A stretch of DNA of 64,000 bases, from positions 1-64,000 of the forward strand of contig JAYPWI010000001.1 in assembly GCA_038135065.1 (NCBI GenBank), in the 5' to 3' direction. Origin of the DNA: JAYPWI01 sp038135065 (GTDB lineage: Bacteria > Actinomycetota > Acidimicrobiia > Acidimicrobiales > Poriferisodalaceae). Under the pieces are notes generated by a model that was not told the origin of the DNA, did no database searches, and worked only from the letters and a program-made list of their open reading frames with translations. Below are positions 41,990-51,384 of the stretch, in pieces. The translations under genes were made by a program, and so were the position numbers. Each line of letters opens with the position of its first letter. Position 1 is the stretch's first letter.

Positions 41990-43648
41990 GTGACACGAGA
42001 ACAGTGGCAAGAGGATTTCGACGCCGGGCGAGTCCGAGATGTCGACTACGAGACGATGAGTGGGCTACCCGTGGAGCCGCTCTACGGGCCAGCGGACGGT
42101 GAGGTCGATCCGCGGATCGGGTGGCCAGGCCAGTACCCCTACACCCGTGGCGTGCACCCGAGCGGGTATCGGGGTCGCCTGTGGACCATGCGTATGTTCG
42201 CCGGCTTCGGAACGCCCGAAGACACGAATACTCGCTTCAAGGAGATCCTTGCCTCGGGTGGCGGCGGCCTGTCCACAGCCTTCGACATGCCCACCCTGAT
42301 GGGGCTGGACAGTGACAATGTCCTGTCGGTCGGAGAGGTAGGTCGCTGCGGGGTCGCCGTCGACACCATGGCCGACATGGAGACCCTCTACGACGGCATC
42401 GACCTCGAGGCAACCACCACCTCCATGACCATCAATGCCCCGGCGGCGGTCGTGTGGGCAATGTTCGTGGCCAATGCCGAGCAGCAAGGGGCAGATCGGG
42501 CCAAGCTGGGGGGCACCCTCCAGAACGACATCCTGAAGGAGTACGTGGCGCGAGGTACCTACATCNNNNNNNNNNGGGTATTCCCGCCCCGGCCCTCGAT
42601 GCGTCTGGTCGCTGACACCATCGAATTCGCCAGCAACGAGATGCCCCGCTGGAACTCGGTGTCGATCAGCGGCTACCACATTCGCGAGGCCGGATCGACG
42701 GCGGCCCAGGAACTGGCGTTCACTCTGGCCAACGGGTTTGCCTACGTTGAGGCTGCGCTCGAGCGGGGCCTGCACGTCGATGAGTTCGCGCCCCGGCTGA
42801 GCTTCTTCTTCAACGCTCACATCGACTTCTTCGAGGAGATCGCCAAGTACCGGGCAGCTCGCAGGATCTGGGCTCGCTGGATGAAGGAGCGGTACGGGGC
42901 GTCCGACCCCCGCTCGATGATGATGCGCTTCCACACTCAGACTGCCGGGGTGTCGCTCACTGCCCAGCAGCCGGAGATCAACATCGCCCGCACGGCCATC
43001 GAAGCTCTGGCAGGAGTGCTCGGCGGAACCCAGAGCCTTCACACCAACTCGATGGACGAGGCGCTCGCCCTTCCCACCGAGAAGGCGGCACGGATTGCGC
43101 TGCGAACCCAGCAGATCGTCGCCCATGAGACCGGGGTGACCAATGTGGTCGACCCGCTCGGGGGCAGCTGGTACGTGGAGGCCCTCACCGATCAGCTGGA
43201 GCAGGAAGCGGAGGCGCTCTTTGCTCACATCGACAAGACCGGCGAGGGGTCCATGCTAGAGGGAGCGTTCCACCTGATCGACGAGGGGTGGTACCAGGGC
43301 GGGATTGCTGATGCTGCCTACGACTTCGAGAAGAAGATCAACGCTGGAAGACGGGTCGTCGTCGGTGTGAATCAGTTCACCGAGGGCAACCAGGAAGACC
43401 AGCTGGACCTGCTCAAGATCACCAGCGAGGACGAGCAACGGCAGATCAAGCGCCTGCAACAGGTGAAGGCCGATCGCAATCAGGCCGCCGTCGACGAGGC
43501 ACTCGTCAACCTGCGCCGGGCCGCTGAGACCGACGCCAACCTCATGCCGTCGCTCATCGATTCCGTCCGGTCCTACGCGACGCTGGGCGAGGTGATCGAC
43601 ACCCTTGCCGATGTCTTCGGTCGTTACCAGGAACGGCCGTTCATCTGA
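41990..43648 (+). CDS. Acyl-CoA mutase, catalytic barrel subunit (methylmalonyl/isobutyryl-CoA mutase family); contains assembly gap
   Basis: A cobalamin-dependent carbon-skeleton mutase large chain, 552 codons, without the C-terminal B12-binding domain, which must be on a separate gene not present here. It has YPYTRGVHPSGYRGRLWTMR, MFAGFGTPEDTNTRFKEIL, GTLQNDILKEYVARGTYI, FHTQTAGVSLTAQQPE and LGGTQSLHTNSMDEALALPT. By eye, Phe (RMFAGF) replaces MCM Tyr89 as in isobutyryl-CoA mutase, while Arg (VARGTYI) matches MCM Arg207, which binds the substrate carboxylate; the substrate is therefore unclear. Ns at 42566-42575 lie inside the conserved TYI-(Y/F)-PP motif. The GTG follows AGGGGAT. Confidence 0.88.
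   Translation: MTREQWQEDFDAGRVRDVDYETMSGLPVEPLYGPADGEVDPRIGWPGQYPYTRGVHPSGYRGRLWTMRMFAGFGTPEDTNTRFKEILASGGGGLSTAFDMPTLMGLDSDNVLSVGEVGRCGVAVDTMADMETLYDGIDLEATTTSMTINAPAAVVWAMFVANAEQQGADRAKLGGTLQNDILKEYVARGTYIXXXXVFPPRPSMRLVADTIEFASNEMPRWNSVSISGYHIREAGSTAAQELAFTLANGFAYVEAALERGLHVDEFAPRLSFFFNAHIDFFEEIAKYRAARRIWARWMKERYGASDPRSMMMRFHTQTAGVSLTAQQPEINIARTAIEALAGVLGGTQSLHTNSMDEALALPTEKAARIALRTQQIVAHETGVTNVVDPLGGSWYVEALTDQLEQEAEALFAHIDKTGEGSMLEGAFHLIDEGWYQGGIADAAYDFEKKINAGRRVVVGVNQFTEGNQEDQLDLLKITSEDEQRQIKRLQQVKADRNQAAVDEALVNLRRAAETDANLMPSLIDSVRSYATLGEVIDTLADVFGRYQERPFI
42566..42575. other. Assembly gap (10 N)
   Basis: Ten Ns interrupt the mutase gene. The reading frame is kept, but relatives read GTYI followed directly by a Tyr or Phe and PP, whereas here four unknown residues and a Val are inserted. 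The N count is therefore probably arbitrary and the true sequence shorter. Confidence 0.9.
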
Positions 43649-43742
43649 GCACCGTGGTATCGGGTCCGCGTGACGCCTGCACGGGCAGCCTGGCCCGGGG
43701 TCGGCGGCGGGCTACATTGTCCCGAGGGACATCGGGAGGGAA

Positions 43743-44255
43743 ATGCGTCGAGTCAGATCGCTCTGTGCGCTGATCGCCACGTCCGCTCTGTTCGCCGCAT
43801 GCGGTGGTGGTACCGATCAGACGGAAATGGAGCGGGAGATCCAGAACGCATTGTCGTCGGATCTCGCTCCGATCCCGGTGGCCGCCGTGGATTGCCCTGA
43901 AGACGTTGTGTTCGATCCGGAGTCGGTGTTTCCCTGCAGCGCAGAGGTCGACGGCAGCTATTTCGAGGTGCAGGTCACGATCCTCGATGCCCAAGGGCGC
44001 TGGGAATACGAACGTCGTCATGCGGTGCTCAACGTGGTGAACACGGAGCTCATACTCCAGAACGATCTCTCTGTGGCGCTCGGGTTCGATGTCACTGCCG
44101 ACTGTGGCGACAGCGAAAACCTGGTCGTCTCGGTGGGCAACACCTTCCTGTGTCGCCTCAGCCGGGTCAACGGGGGAGCAGCACGGGACATCGAGGTACA
44201 GGTCAAGAGCGCAGACCAAGCCATCGAATGGTCGCTGATGCCCTCGCTCGGCTGA
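43743..44255 (+). CDS. Secreted lipoprotein with DUF4333-like domain
   Basis: A 170-residue lipoprotein. The signal peptide MRRVRSLCALIATSALFAAC ends in a lipobox with Cys20 as the acylated residue. The mature part has the spacing DCPEDVVFDPESVFPCSAEV and DCGDSENLVVSVGNTFLCRL, two Cys-pairs as in the actinobacterial DUF4333 domain, which appears in single or double copies on exported proteins. A TACATT -10 (43713-43718) and the palindrome TGTCCC-ga-GGGACA (43718-43731) lie upstream. Function unknown, probably envelope. Confidence 0.82.
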   Translation: MRRVRSLCALIATSALFAACGGGTDQTEMEREIQNALSSDLAPIPVAAVDCPEDVVFDPESVFPCSAEVDGSYFEVQVTILDAQGRWEYERRHAVLNVVNTELILQNDLSVALGFDVTADCGDSENLVVSVGNTFLCRLSRVNGGAARDIEVQVKSADQAIEWSLMPSLG

Positions 44256-44264
44256 GCACCGCCG

Positions 44265-46004
<1,740 letters not shown>

Positions 46005-46039
46005 ACCGTGCCGGCCGCCATCGTCGTCTAGTAGCCGGG

Positions 46040-46045
46040 TACCCT
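46040..46045 (+). promoter_or_regulatory. -10 box for leaderless small membrane gene
   Basis: TACCCT lies 7 nt before the GTG at 46053. Confidence 0.35.
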
Positions 46046-46052
46046 GCCCCCT

Positions 46053-46190
46053 GTGTCGCCCTCCTCACACGACCGTCATGGACATCTGCGGCCCTTACGG
46101 CAACGCAATCCGGTGGCCTACTGGATGACCATGCTGCTCGTGGTGGCCATGCTGGCATCGGTGTTCGCTGCTGTGGCGTCGGTGCTGTGA
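46053..46190 (+). CDS. Small single-pass membrane peptide
   Basis: A 45-residue frame: a basic N-terminus with several His and Arg (HDRHGHLRPLRQRNP) then one hydrophobic helix (MLLVVAMLASVFAAVASVL) to the end. It has a -10 box directly upstream, and its stop overlaps the GTG of the acetyltransferase gene (GTGA), which supports real translation. No family recognised. Confidence 0.55.
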   Translation: MSPSSHDRHGHLRPLRQRNPVAYWMTMLLVVAMLASVFAAVASVL

Positions 46191-46636
46191 CATCGGCGAT
46201 TCGCCAGGCGGACTTCTCTGAGCTCGATGTCGATGTGCTCTACGACATGCTGCGCCTGAGGGTGGATGTGTTCGTCGTGGAGCAGGCGTGCCCGTATGCA
46301 GAGGTTGATGGGCAGGACCAGGCCGCTCAGCACTATTGGATCGAGGAGAACGGCCGGGTCGTGTCCTACCTGAGGGTCATCGACGATGGACACCGACGCC
46401 GAATTGGCCGGGTCGTGACGACCCCCTCGCAACGCTCTGCCGGGCTTTCCTCCAGGTTGCTCGAACACGTGCTTGCCAGCACCGAGGGGCCTTGGTTCCT
46501 GGCTGCGCAGACCTACTTGCGTGGGTGGTACGGGTCGTTCGGGTTCGCTGAGGTCGGAGAGGTCTATCTCGAGGACGGCATTCCCCACGTCGACATGGTC
46601 AGGCCGACCGGCATCGCAGCGGTCGACGACGGCTAG
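46187..46636 (+). CDS. ElaA-like GNAT acetyltransferase
   Basis: A 149-residue acetyl-CoA-dependent transferase. The ElaA-type opening is clear (LYDMLRLRVDVFVVEQACPYAEVDGQD), then RIGRVVTTPSQRSAGLSSRL, where the acetyl-CoA loop is R-S-A-G-L-S-S, and QTYLRGWYGSFGFAEVGE. The substrate is unknown. GTG start coupled to the preceding small membrane gene. Confidence 0.88.
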   Translation: MTSAIRQADFSELDVDVLYDMLRLRVDVFVVEQACPYAEVDGQDQAAQHYWIEENGRVVSYLRVIDDGHRRRIGRVVTTPSQRSAGLSSRLLEHVLASTEGPWFLAAQTYLRGWYGSFGFAEVGEVYLEDGIPHVDMVRPTGIAAVDDG

Positions 46637-48201
46637 GAGAAATCGAGGAGGACCTCGACCACCCGCTCGCCAGGGTTGAGGGTCCCGGTGCTCGAGCCGT
46701 GGAAGGTTGCGTCGCCGAAGGCGAAGATGCCGCCGTCTTGGGCGACCATCCAGTAGCCGTTGCCTGAGGGGGTGGGGGCCATGCCGACGATGGGTTGGTT
46801 GAGGGTGAGGTGGCCGGTGGAGCCGTGGAAGGTTGCGTCGCCGAAGGCGAAGATGCCGCCGTCTTGGGCGACCATCCAGTAGCCGTTGCCTGAGGGGGTG
46901 TTGGACCCGCCGACGATGGGTTGGTTCAGCGGTGTGCCGATCGAGGCCATCTCCCCGGCTCCCGGCTGCACGGTTCGACCCTGGTCCGTGACGAAGCGAT
47001 AGCCCTCCACCTCTGCTGCCGGCTCGTTGGTCGGTTGGGGGTCCACGCCGGGTTCGGTCTGCTCGCCCAGACGATCCAGTGCAGCGGTGGCAGCTCCGAG
47101 CGGATCGATCATGCCTGCACCGAAGTACTCGTCGGGTCCGGGAGCTCCCAGATCGATGGACGTCGATGTCAGCATCGAGCGCACCTCGGCTGCGTCGAGA
47201 TCGGGGTTCACGGCTCGGATGAGGGCTGCAGCGGAGGCAACGTAGGGGGATGCCATGGACGTGCCACTGGCTGATGCGTAGGCGGCGTCGTGGGCGTTGT
47301 GAACGGAGTAGATGCTGCTGCCCGGGGCGCTGATATCGACCCACGCCCCGTGGTTCGAGAAGTACGAGATCGTGTCGTCGTTGTCGACGGATCCGACGGC
47401 GATCACCGTCTCGAGGGCAGCTGGGTACGTGACAGGATTGGTGGTGTGGCCCGAGTTGCCTGCTGCTGCAACGACGACGACCTCGTTGTCCTCGGCGTAC
47501 TCGACGGCCAAGCGAATGGACATCGTGTCCGACGTGGTCCCCAGGCTCAGGTTGATGACGTCGGCCCCGTTGTCGGTTGCCCAGATGATGGCGGCTGCCA
47601 CGCTGCCCGTGTCGCCGACTCCTGAGCCGTCGAGCACTCGAATGGGCAGGATGTCGACCCCGGGGGCGGCGCCGTGGATCCCCGCGTCGTTCGCGGTGGC
47701 TGCGGCGATGATCCCCGCCACGTGGCTGCCGTGGTAGTGGTCGGCCAGGGTCCCGTCGCCCCCCGGGTTCACGAAATCTGCTCCGGGGAGGATCTGCCCG
47801 GCCAGGTCTTCGTGGGTAGCCCTGATGCCTGTGTCGATCACGGCCACCGTAACCCCATCGCCGTCGTCGATGGACCACGCAGCTTCGAAGCTCAGTCGGT
47901 CAAGTGCCCATTGGCTGGTCCGGTAGGGGTCGTCCAACACGCGGACCTCGGCAGCGCGTTCCACGACGAGTAGGTCGTAACCGGCGCGTGCTGCCACGAC
48001 GGGCGCGTCGTGGGACCTGCTCGGTGTGACGCGCACAGCCAACTGTCCACTGTCATCTCGTTCGATGATGACCCATCGATCACCTGGGTCGGTCTGCGCG
48101 GCAACCGCGGGTGTGAAGGTCGCCAGCGCGAAGGCCGACATCAAGGCGACGGCGAAGCCGGTGCAGCAGCGCTGCCACGTCGGCTTCCTTCCTCTGCCCA
48201 T
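46633..48201 (-). CDS. Secreted subtilisin-like (S8) serine protease with C-terminal repeats
   Basis: A 522-residue exported protease. A signal peptide (MGRGRKPTWQRCCTGFAVAL, hydrophobic through AFALATFTPAVAA) is followed by a short propeptide and the S8 domain. The triad is Asp in VIDTGIRATHED, His in HYHGSHVAGI and Ser in SGTSMASPYVA. The C-terminal part carries two tandem 42-residue repeats containing GYWMVAQDGGIFAFGDA, a repeat common on secreted acidimicrobial proteins and probably a surface or binding module. Acts outside the cell. Preceded by a structured leader. Confidence 0.92.
   Translation of the reverse strand: MGRGRKPTWQRCCTGFAVALMSAFALATFTPAVAAQTDPGDRWVIIERDDSGQLAVRVTPSRSHDAPVVAARAGYDLLVVERAAEVRVLDDPYRTSQWALDRLSFEAAWSIDDGDGVTVAVIDTGIRATHEDLAGQILPGADFVNPGGDGTLADHYHGSHVAGIIAAATANDAGIHGAAPGVDILPIRVLDGSGVGDTGSVAAAIIWATDNGADVINLSLGTTSDTMSIRLAVEYAEDNEVVVVAAAGNSGHTTNPVTYPAALETVIAVGSVDNDDTISYFSNHGAWVDISAPGSSIYSVHNAHDAAYASASGTSMASPYVASAAALIRAVNPDLDAAEVRSMLTSTSIDLGAPGPDEYFGAGMIDPLGAATAALDRLGEQTEPGVDPQPTNEPAAEVEGYRFVTDQGRTVQPGAGEMASIGTPLNQPIVGGSNTPSGNGYWMVAQDGGIFAFGDATFHGSTGHLTLNQPIVGMAPTPSGNGYWMVAQDGGIFAFGDATFHGSSTGTLNPGERVVEVLLDFS
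46694..46900 (-). repeat. Two near-identical 126-bp tandem repeats
   Basis: Copies at 46694-46774 and 46820-46900 are identical over 81 bp, with a period of 126 bp (42 codons). The gap between them is less conserved. They encode TPSGNGYWMVAQDGGIF and AFGDATFHGS. Full identity, including third codon positions, implies recent duplication or gene conversion. Confidence 0.9.
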
Positions 48202-48290
48202 CGACCCTCCCGCACATTCGGTGCGGTGGTGCCCGCCCCTCTCCTCTCTCCTTTCGGGCGGAGCCCCCAGGCACTTAAGCGTCGAGGGTC
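48202..48290 (-). promoter_or_regulatory. Structured 5' leader of the secreted protease
   Basis: On the minus strand GACCCTC (48290-48284) pairs with GAGGGTC (48209-48203), just before the ATG at 48201, enclosing two hairpins. One is GTGC/GCAC extended by CCGCCC/GGGCGG with an A/G-rich loop. The other is CCGCAC/GTGCGG with a 5-nt loop. The closing helix contains GGGAGGG, the ribosome site, so folding would mask initiation. It resembles a three-way-junction riboswitch in layout but matches no class I know. Confidence 0.5.
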
Positions 48291-48954
48291 AACTTTGGGG
48301 GGCAAAAAAGCTGAAAAGTGCAGCCAATTGTGCGAGATCGCCCCCTATGCGCACGTCGGGGCGGGTGACGGCCTGCCCCCAGGTCAGGGAGCCGTCGAGC
48401 AGCGCCGCGTAGGCCTCGGTGCTGACGGCGGCGGTGGCGACAGGGTCGTTGGGTGGGTGCGCTCGGGTCCGCACCCGCCCATCGGTCACCCAGGCCGACA
48501 GCGATATGTCATCGACGTCGATCCGGCATGTGCCAGTGCGGGGTGTCGACTGCGTCCAGCTGTTCGTCCCCGGGGTCCGCTGGAGGGCGATCATGGCAAA
48601 GGCGGCCGATCGAGGGTCGCGCAGCACCCCCTCGGCCGAACCAAATCGGGTTCCCCACCGGGTCAGGGCGCTGATCGCTGGCTCGAGACCCCAGCCGATG
48701 TCGGTCAGTTCATACACCGTTCGGGCAGCCGGGGGTGGGAGGTCGACCTGGACGATGACCCCGTGATCCCGTAGGTGTCGAAGGCGGCTTGCCAGCAGGT
48801 TGGGACTCAATCCGACCAGGCGGGCTGTGAGATCGGTAAATCGCTGTGGGCCGAGTAAGAGCTCGCGGGCTATCAACAGGGTCCAGCGTTCCCCTACGAC
48901 GTCCAGTGCTGTGGCCAAACCGCAGTCGGGCTGGTCGTACGATCGCCTGCTCAT
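48289..48954 (-). CDS. HxlR family transcriptional regulator
   Basis: A 221-residue winged-helix regulator. CGLATALDVVGERWTLLIAR, ELLLGPQRFTDLTARLVGLS and LLASRLRHLRDHGVI are the HxlR core. The C-terminal half (from about residue 110) is an extra domain not typical of short HxlR proteins and may bind a ligand or be SCP2-like (RIDVDDISLSAWVTDGRV). TAAGCT (minus strand, 48966-48961) lies 6 nt before the ATG, so its mRNA is probably leaderless. It is divergent from an ECF sigma gene. Confidence 0.87.
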   Translation of the reverse strand: MSRRSYDQPDCGLATALDVVGERWTLLIARELLLGPQRFTDLTARLVGLSPNLLASRLRHLRDHGVIVQVDLPPPAARTVYELTDIGWGLEPAISALTRWGTRFGSAEGVLRDPRSAAFAMIALQRTPGTNSWTQSTPRTGTCRIDVDDISLSAWVTDGRVRTRAHPPNDPVATAAVSTEAYAALLDGSLTWGQAVTRPDVRIGGDLAQLAALFSFFAPQS

Positions 48955-49027
48955 CGCGCCAGCTTAGTTCTTCGAGGACCAGATGGTACTGATCGTGCCA
49001 CCAGCCAGTTAACTCTTTGCACATAAC

Positions 49028-49045
49028 ACTATAAAAAGTTATAGT
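49028..49045 (+). promoter_or_regulatory. Inverted repeat over the ECF sigma -10 box
   Basis: ACTATAA (49028-49034) and TTATAGT (49039-49045) are exact inverses around AAAG. The right arm contains TATAGT, a near-consensus -10, 6 nt before the ATG at 49052. A protein bound here would block the leaderless sigma-factor promoter; the adjacent HxlR regulator is a candidate. Confidence 0.55.
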
Positions 49046-49051
49046 AATGCC

Positions 49052-49666
49052 ATGACAGTCACCGCCCTCCCCGGCAACGATGTGGGCACCGTCGATGACG
49101 ATTGCAGTGCTGATGACGACCGATTCGCCGTGGTCATCGAGCCTGAGATCGACTTCGTGCGCCAGGTAAGCAGGCGCTTCGCCTCTCGCGGCCTCGAGCC
49201 GGAGGATTTGACCCAGGAGGTCCTGGTCAAGGCATTTCGGGGGCTCGACGGCTTCGACGGGAGGTATCCGCGGGCGTGGTTACGGCGCATCGCGCTGAAT
49301 ACTGCGATCAGTTCGAACCGCCGTAACCGGTTCGACGAGGTGCCCCTCGGTGACACCGAGCCCGATGCATTGGGCCCACCGGCCGCTGTGTCCACGGTCG
49401 ACCAGCCCGACGTCAGGCTGATGGACGCCACGCTCGATCCGGTGCTCGAGACTGCGCTGCGGCGACTCTCGACCGACCACCGACGGGTGCTGGAGTTGGT
49501 GGATCTGGCCGAGTACAGCTACGACGAGGCCGCAGCCGAGCTCGGGGTGCCCGTGGGAACTGTCATGAGCCGCGTGCACCGTGCCCGCCACAACCTCCGT
49601 TCGGCGCTGGCAGGCACCCACCTGGACCGTGCAGGGCCCAGTCTGTCCTCGACTCCGTTGGGGTGA
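49052..49666 (+). CDS. ECF-type RNA polymerase sigma factor
   Basis: A 204-residue sigma factor with region 2 (FVRQVSRRFASRGLEPEDLT, QEVLVKAFRGLDGFDGRYP, AWLRRIALNTAIS) and region 4 (ALRRLSTDHRRVLELVDLAE, YSYDEAAAELGVPVGTVMS, RVHRARHNLR). Neither an anti-sigma factor nor a membrane partner adjoins, so control may be transcriptional through the overlapping inverted repeat. The N-terminal 30 residues are acidic. Confidence 0.9.
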   Translation: MTVTALPGNDVGTVDDDCSADDDRFAVVIEPEIDFVRQVSRRFASRGLEPEDLTQEVLVKAFRGLDGFDGRYPRAWLRRIALNTAISSNRRNRFDEVPLGDTEPDALGPPAAVSTVDQPDVRLMDATLDPVLETALRRLSTDHRRVLELVDLAEYSYDEAAAELGVPVGTVMSRVHRARHNLRSALAGTHLDRAGPSLSSTPLG

Positions 49667-49669
49667 CGC

Positions 49670-50653
49670 TCAGGCCCTGACATCCACCACGGTTCGGCCC
49701 CGGACCTTGCCGGCGAGAATGTCGGGACCGAGATCGATCACCTGGTCCAACGGAATCGTCGAGGCCATCGATGCGAGTATCTCCCGGTCGAGGAGCTCGT
49801 CCAGGCGTGCCCAAGCTCGCTCCCGCTCATCGCTCGGGCACATCACGGAGTCGATACCGAGCAAGGACACGCCTCGCAGGAGGAAGGGGATCACCGTCGT
49901 GTCGAGGCCGTTGCCGCCCGCCAGGCCGCAGGCGGCAACGCTGGACCCGTAGGACATCTCGGCGAGTACATGGGCGAGGGTCGATCCACCCACTGCGTCG
50001 ACGCACCCTCCCCACGTCTCGCTCAGTAGGGGCCGACCCGCCGGTTCGGCCAGGGTCTCGCGTGCGACGATCTGCGTAGCGCCGAGGGCCTCGAGGTAGG
50101 CCGCTGTCTCGGGCCTGCCGGTCGACGCAGCGACCTGATGGCCCGCCCGGTGGAGGAGGTGCACGGCAACGCTGCCCACACCACCTGCCGCTCCGGTTAC
50201 CAGGACCGGTCCCTCACCGAACCCGTGGTCTTCGAGAGCCTGGACGGCCAGCATCGAGGTGAAGCCTGCCGTGCCCACGATCATGGCCTGATGGGTGCTC
50301 AAGCCCTCGGGCAACCGGACCAACCAGTCCCCGTGTACCCGGGCCCGCTCGGCGTAGCCGCCCCAGTGGACCTCGCCGACCCGCCAGCCCGTGAGGACGA
50401 CCCTGTCTCCCGGTGCATAGCGGGGGTCCTCCGAGGATCGCACAGTGCCGGCGAAGTCGATCCCGGGAACGTGGGGGTAGTCCCTCACCAGGCGGCCGAT
50501 GCCTCCGAGGACCATGCCGTCCTTGTAGTTCAGGGTGCTGTACTCCACGTCGACCGTCACGTCACCGGCCGGGAGGCGATCGTCGTCGAGGTCGACCACC
50601 TCACCTGTGACCTGGCGGTCGGCCTCGTTGAGTAGAACGGCACGGAAGGTCAT
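49670..50653 (-). CDS. acuI: Zinc-free MDR oxidoreductase, acrylyl-CoA reductase AcuI/YhdH-like
   Basis: A 327-residue NADPH-dependent reductase of the YhdH/AcuI branch, which reduces toxic acrylyl-CoA to propionyl-CoA. STLNYKDGMVLGGIGRLVRD, YPHVPGIDFAGTV, GTAGFTSMLAVQALEDHG and VTGAAGGVGSVAVHLLH are family hallmarks. The ATG at 50653 follows AAGGACC. In marine bacteria this enzyme protects against DMSP-derived acrylate; no DMSP lyase is in the window, so the source here is unknown. Confidence 0.88.
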   Translation of the reverse strand: MTFRAVLLNEADRQVTGEVVDLDDDRLPAGDVTVDVEYSTLNYKDGMVLGGIGRLVRDYPHVPGIDFAGTVRSSEDPRYAPGDRVVLTGWRVGEVHWGGYAERARVHGDWLVRLPEGLSTHQAMIVGTAGFTSMLAVQALEDHGFGEGPVLVTGAAGGVGSVAVHLLHRAGHQVAASTGRPETAAYLEALGATQIVARETLAEPAGRPLLSETWGGCVDAVGGSTLAHVLAEMSYGSSVAACGLAGGNGLDTTVIPFLLRGVSLLGIDSVMCPSDERERAWARLDELLDREILASMASTIPLDQVIDLGPDILAGKVRGRTVVDVRA

Positions 50654-50742
50654 GTGAGGGTCCTTTTGCCACGTCGGTTGTCGGATGTCGCTCCGACCAT
50701 AGTCCTCACTGGTCGCCCTGTCGGTGGCTGGCACCCCGTCGC

Positions 50743-50748
50743 TAGGCT
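50743..50748 (+). promoter_or_regulatory. -10 box for leaderless nfuA-like gene
   Basis: TAGGCT lies 6 nt before the ATG at 50755. Confidence 0.4.
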
Positions 50749-50754
50749 GGTCCC

Positions 50755-51369
50755 ATGACGCATGCGACGGTTACGGTCACAGAACCAGCGCTCGAGAAGA
50801 TTCTCGGGCTGAGAGCCGGCGAACAGGATGCCGAGCGATTGGCCCTTCGTATCGAGGTCACGGGCACCCAAGGGGTCGACTACGCCTACGACCTAGCGTT
50901 CGAGCTGCTCGATGAGGCCGACGCGTCCGACCAGCCGTTCCATGTCGGCGGCGGTCTGACCGTGCTCATCCCAGAACGTGACGTCGCCAAGCTCGACGGG
51001 TCGACGCTCGACCTTCCCACCTCGGCCAACCAACCGGGACTCGTGCTGCGCAACCCGAACCGCCCCGACCTGGGGGCCAACGCCGAACTCGATCTGAGTG
51101 GTTCGGTCGAGGATCGGATCCGCGAGGTGCTGGTGAAGCGGATCAACCCGTCGATCGCCGCCCATGGGGGCTACGCCGATCTCGTGCGGGTCGAAGGTGA
51201 CACCGCTCTTGTTCGCTTGGGCGGTGGATGCCAAGGCTGCGGGATGGCCAATGCGACGGTCACCGCAGGCATCGAGAAAACCCTCAGGGACCTCATCCCC
51301 GAGATTTCCCACGTGCTCGATATCACTGAGCATGAACTGGGCGACAACCCTTACTTCGCCCAAAGCTGA
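50755..51369 (+). CDS. nfuA: NfuA-like Fe-S carrier protein
   Basis: A 204-residue protein with a degenerate A-type (IscA-like) N-terminal domain (TEPALEKILGLRAGEQDAER) and a C-terminal NifU domain. The latter has SIAAHGGYADLVRVEGDTAL and the cluster motif GGGCQGCGMANATV with Cys159 and Cys162. Such proteins carry 4Fe-4S clusters to apo-enzymes. Length and domain order match NfuA. Leaderless start. Confidence 0.92.
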   Translation: MTHATVTVTEPALEKILGLRAGEQDAERLALRIEVTGTQGVDYAYDLAFELLDEADASDQPFHVGGGLTVLIPERDVAKLDGSTLDLPTSANQPGLVLRNPNRPDLGANAELDLSGSVEDRIREVLVKRINPSIAAHGGYADLVRVEGDTALVRLGGGCQGCGMANATVTAGIEKTLRDLIPEISHVLDITEHELGDNPYFAQS

Positions 51370-51384
51370 GCGCCGGGGCGGGTC

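Noticed and set aside
48202..48290. c-di-AMP or c-di-GMP riboswitch
   Set aside because: The conserved sequence blocks of those classes are absent; only a general junction shape is seen.
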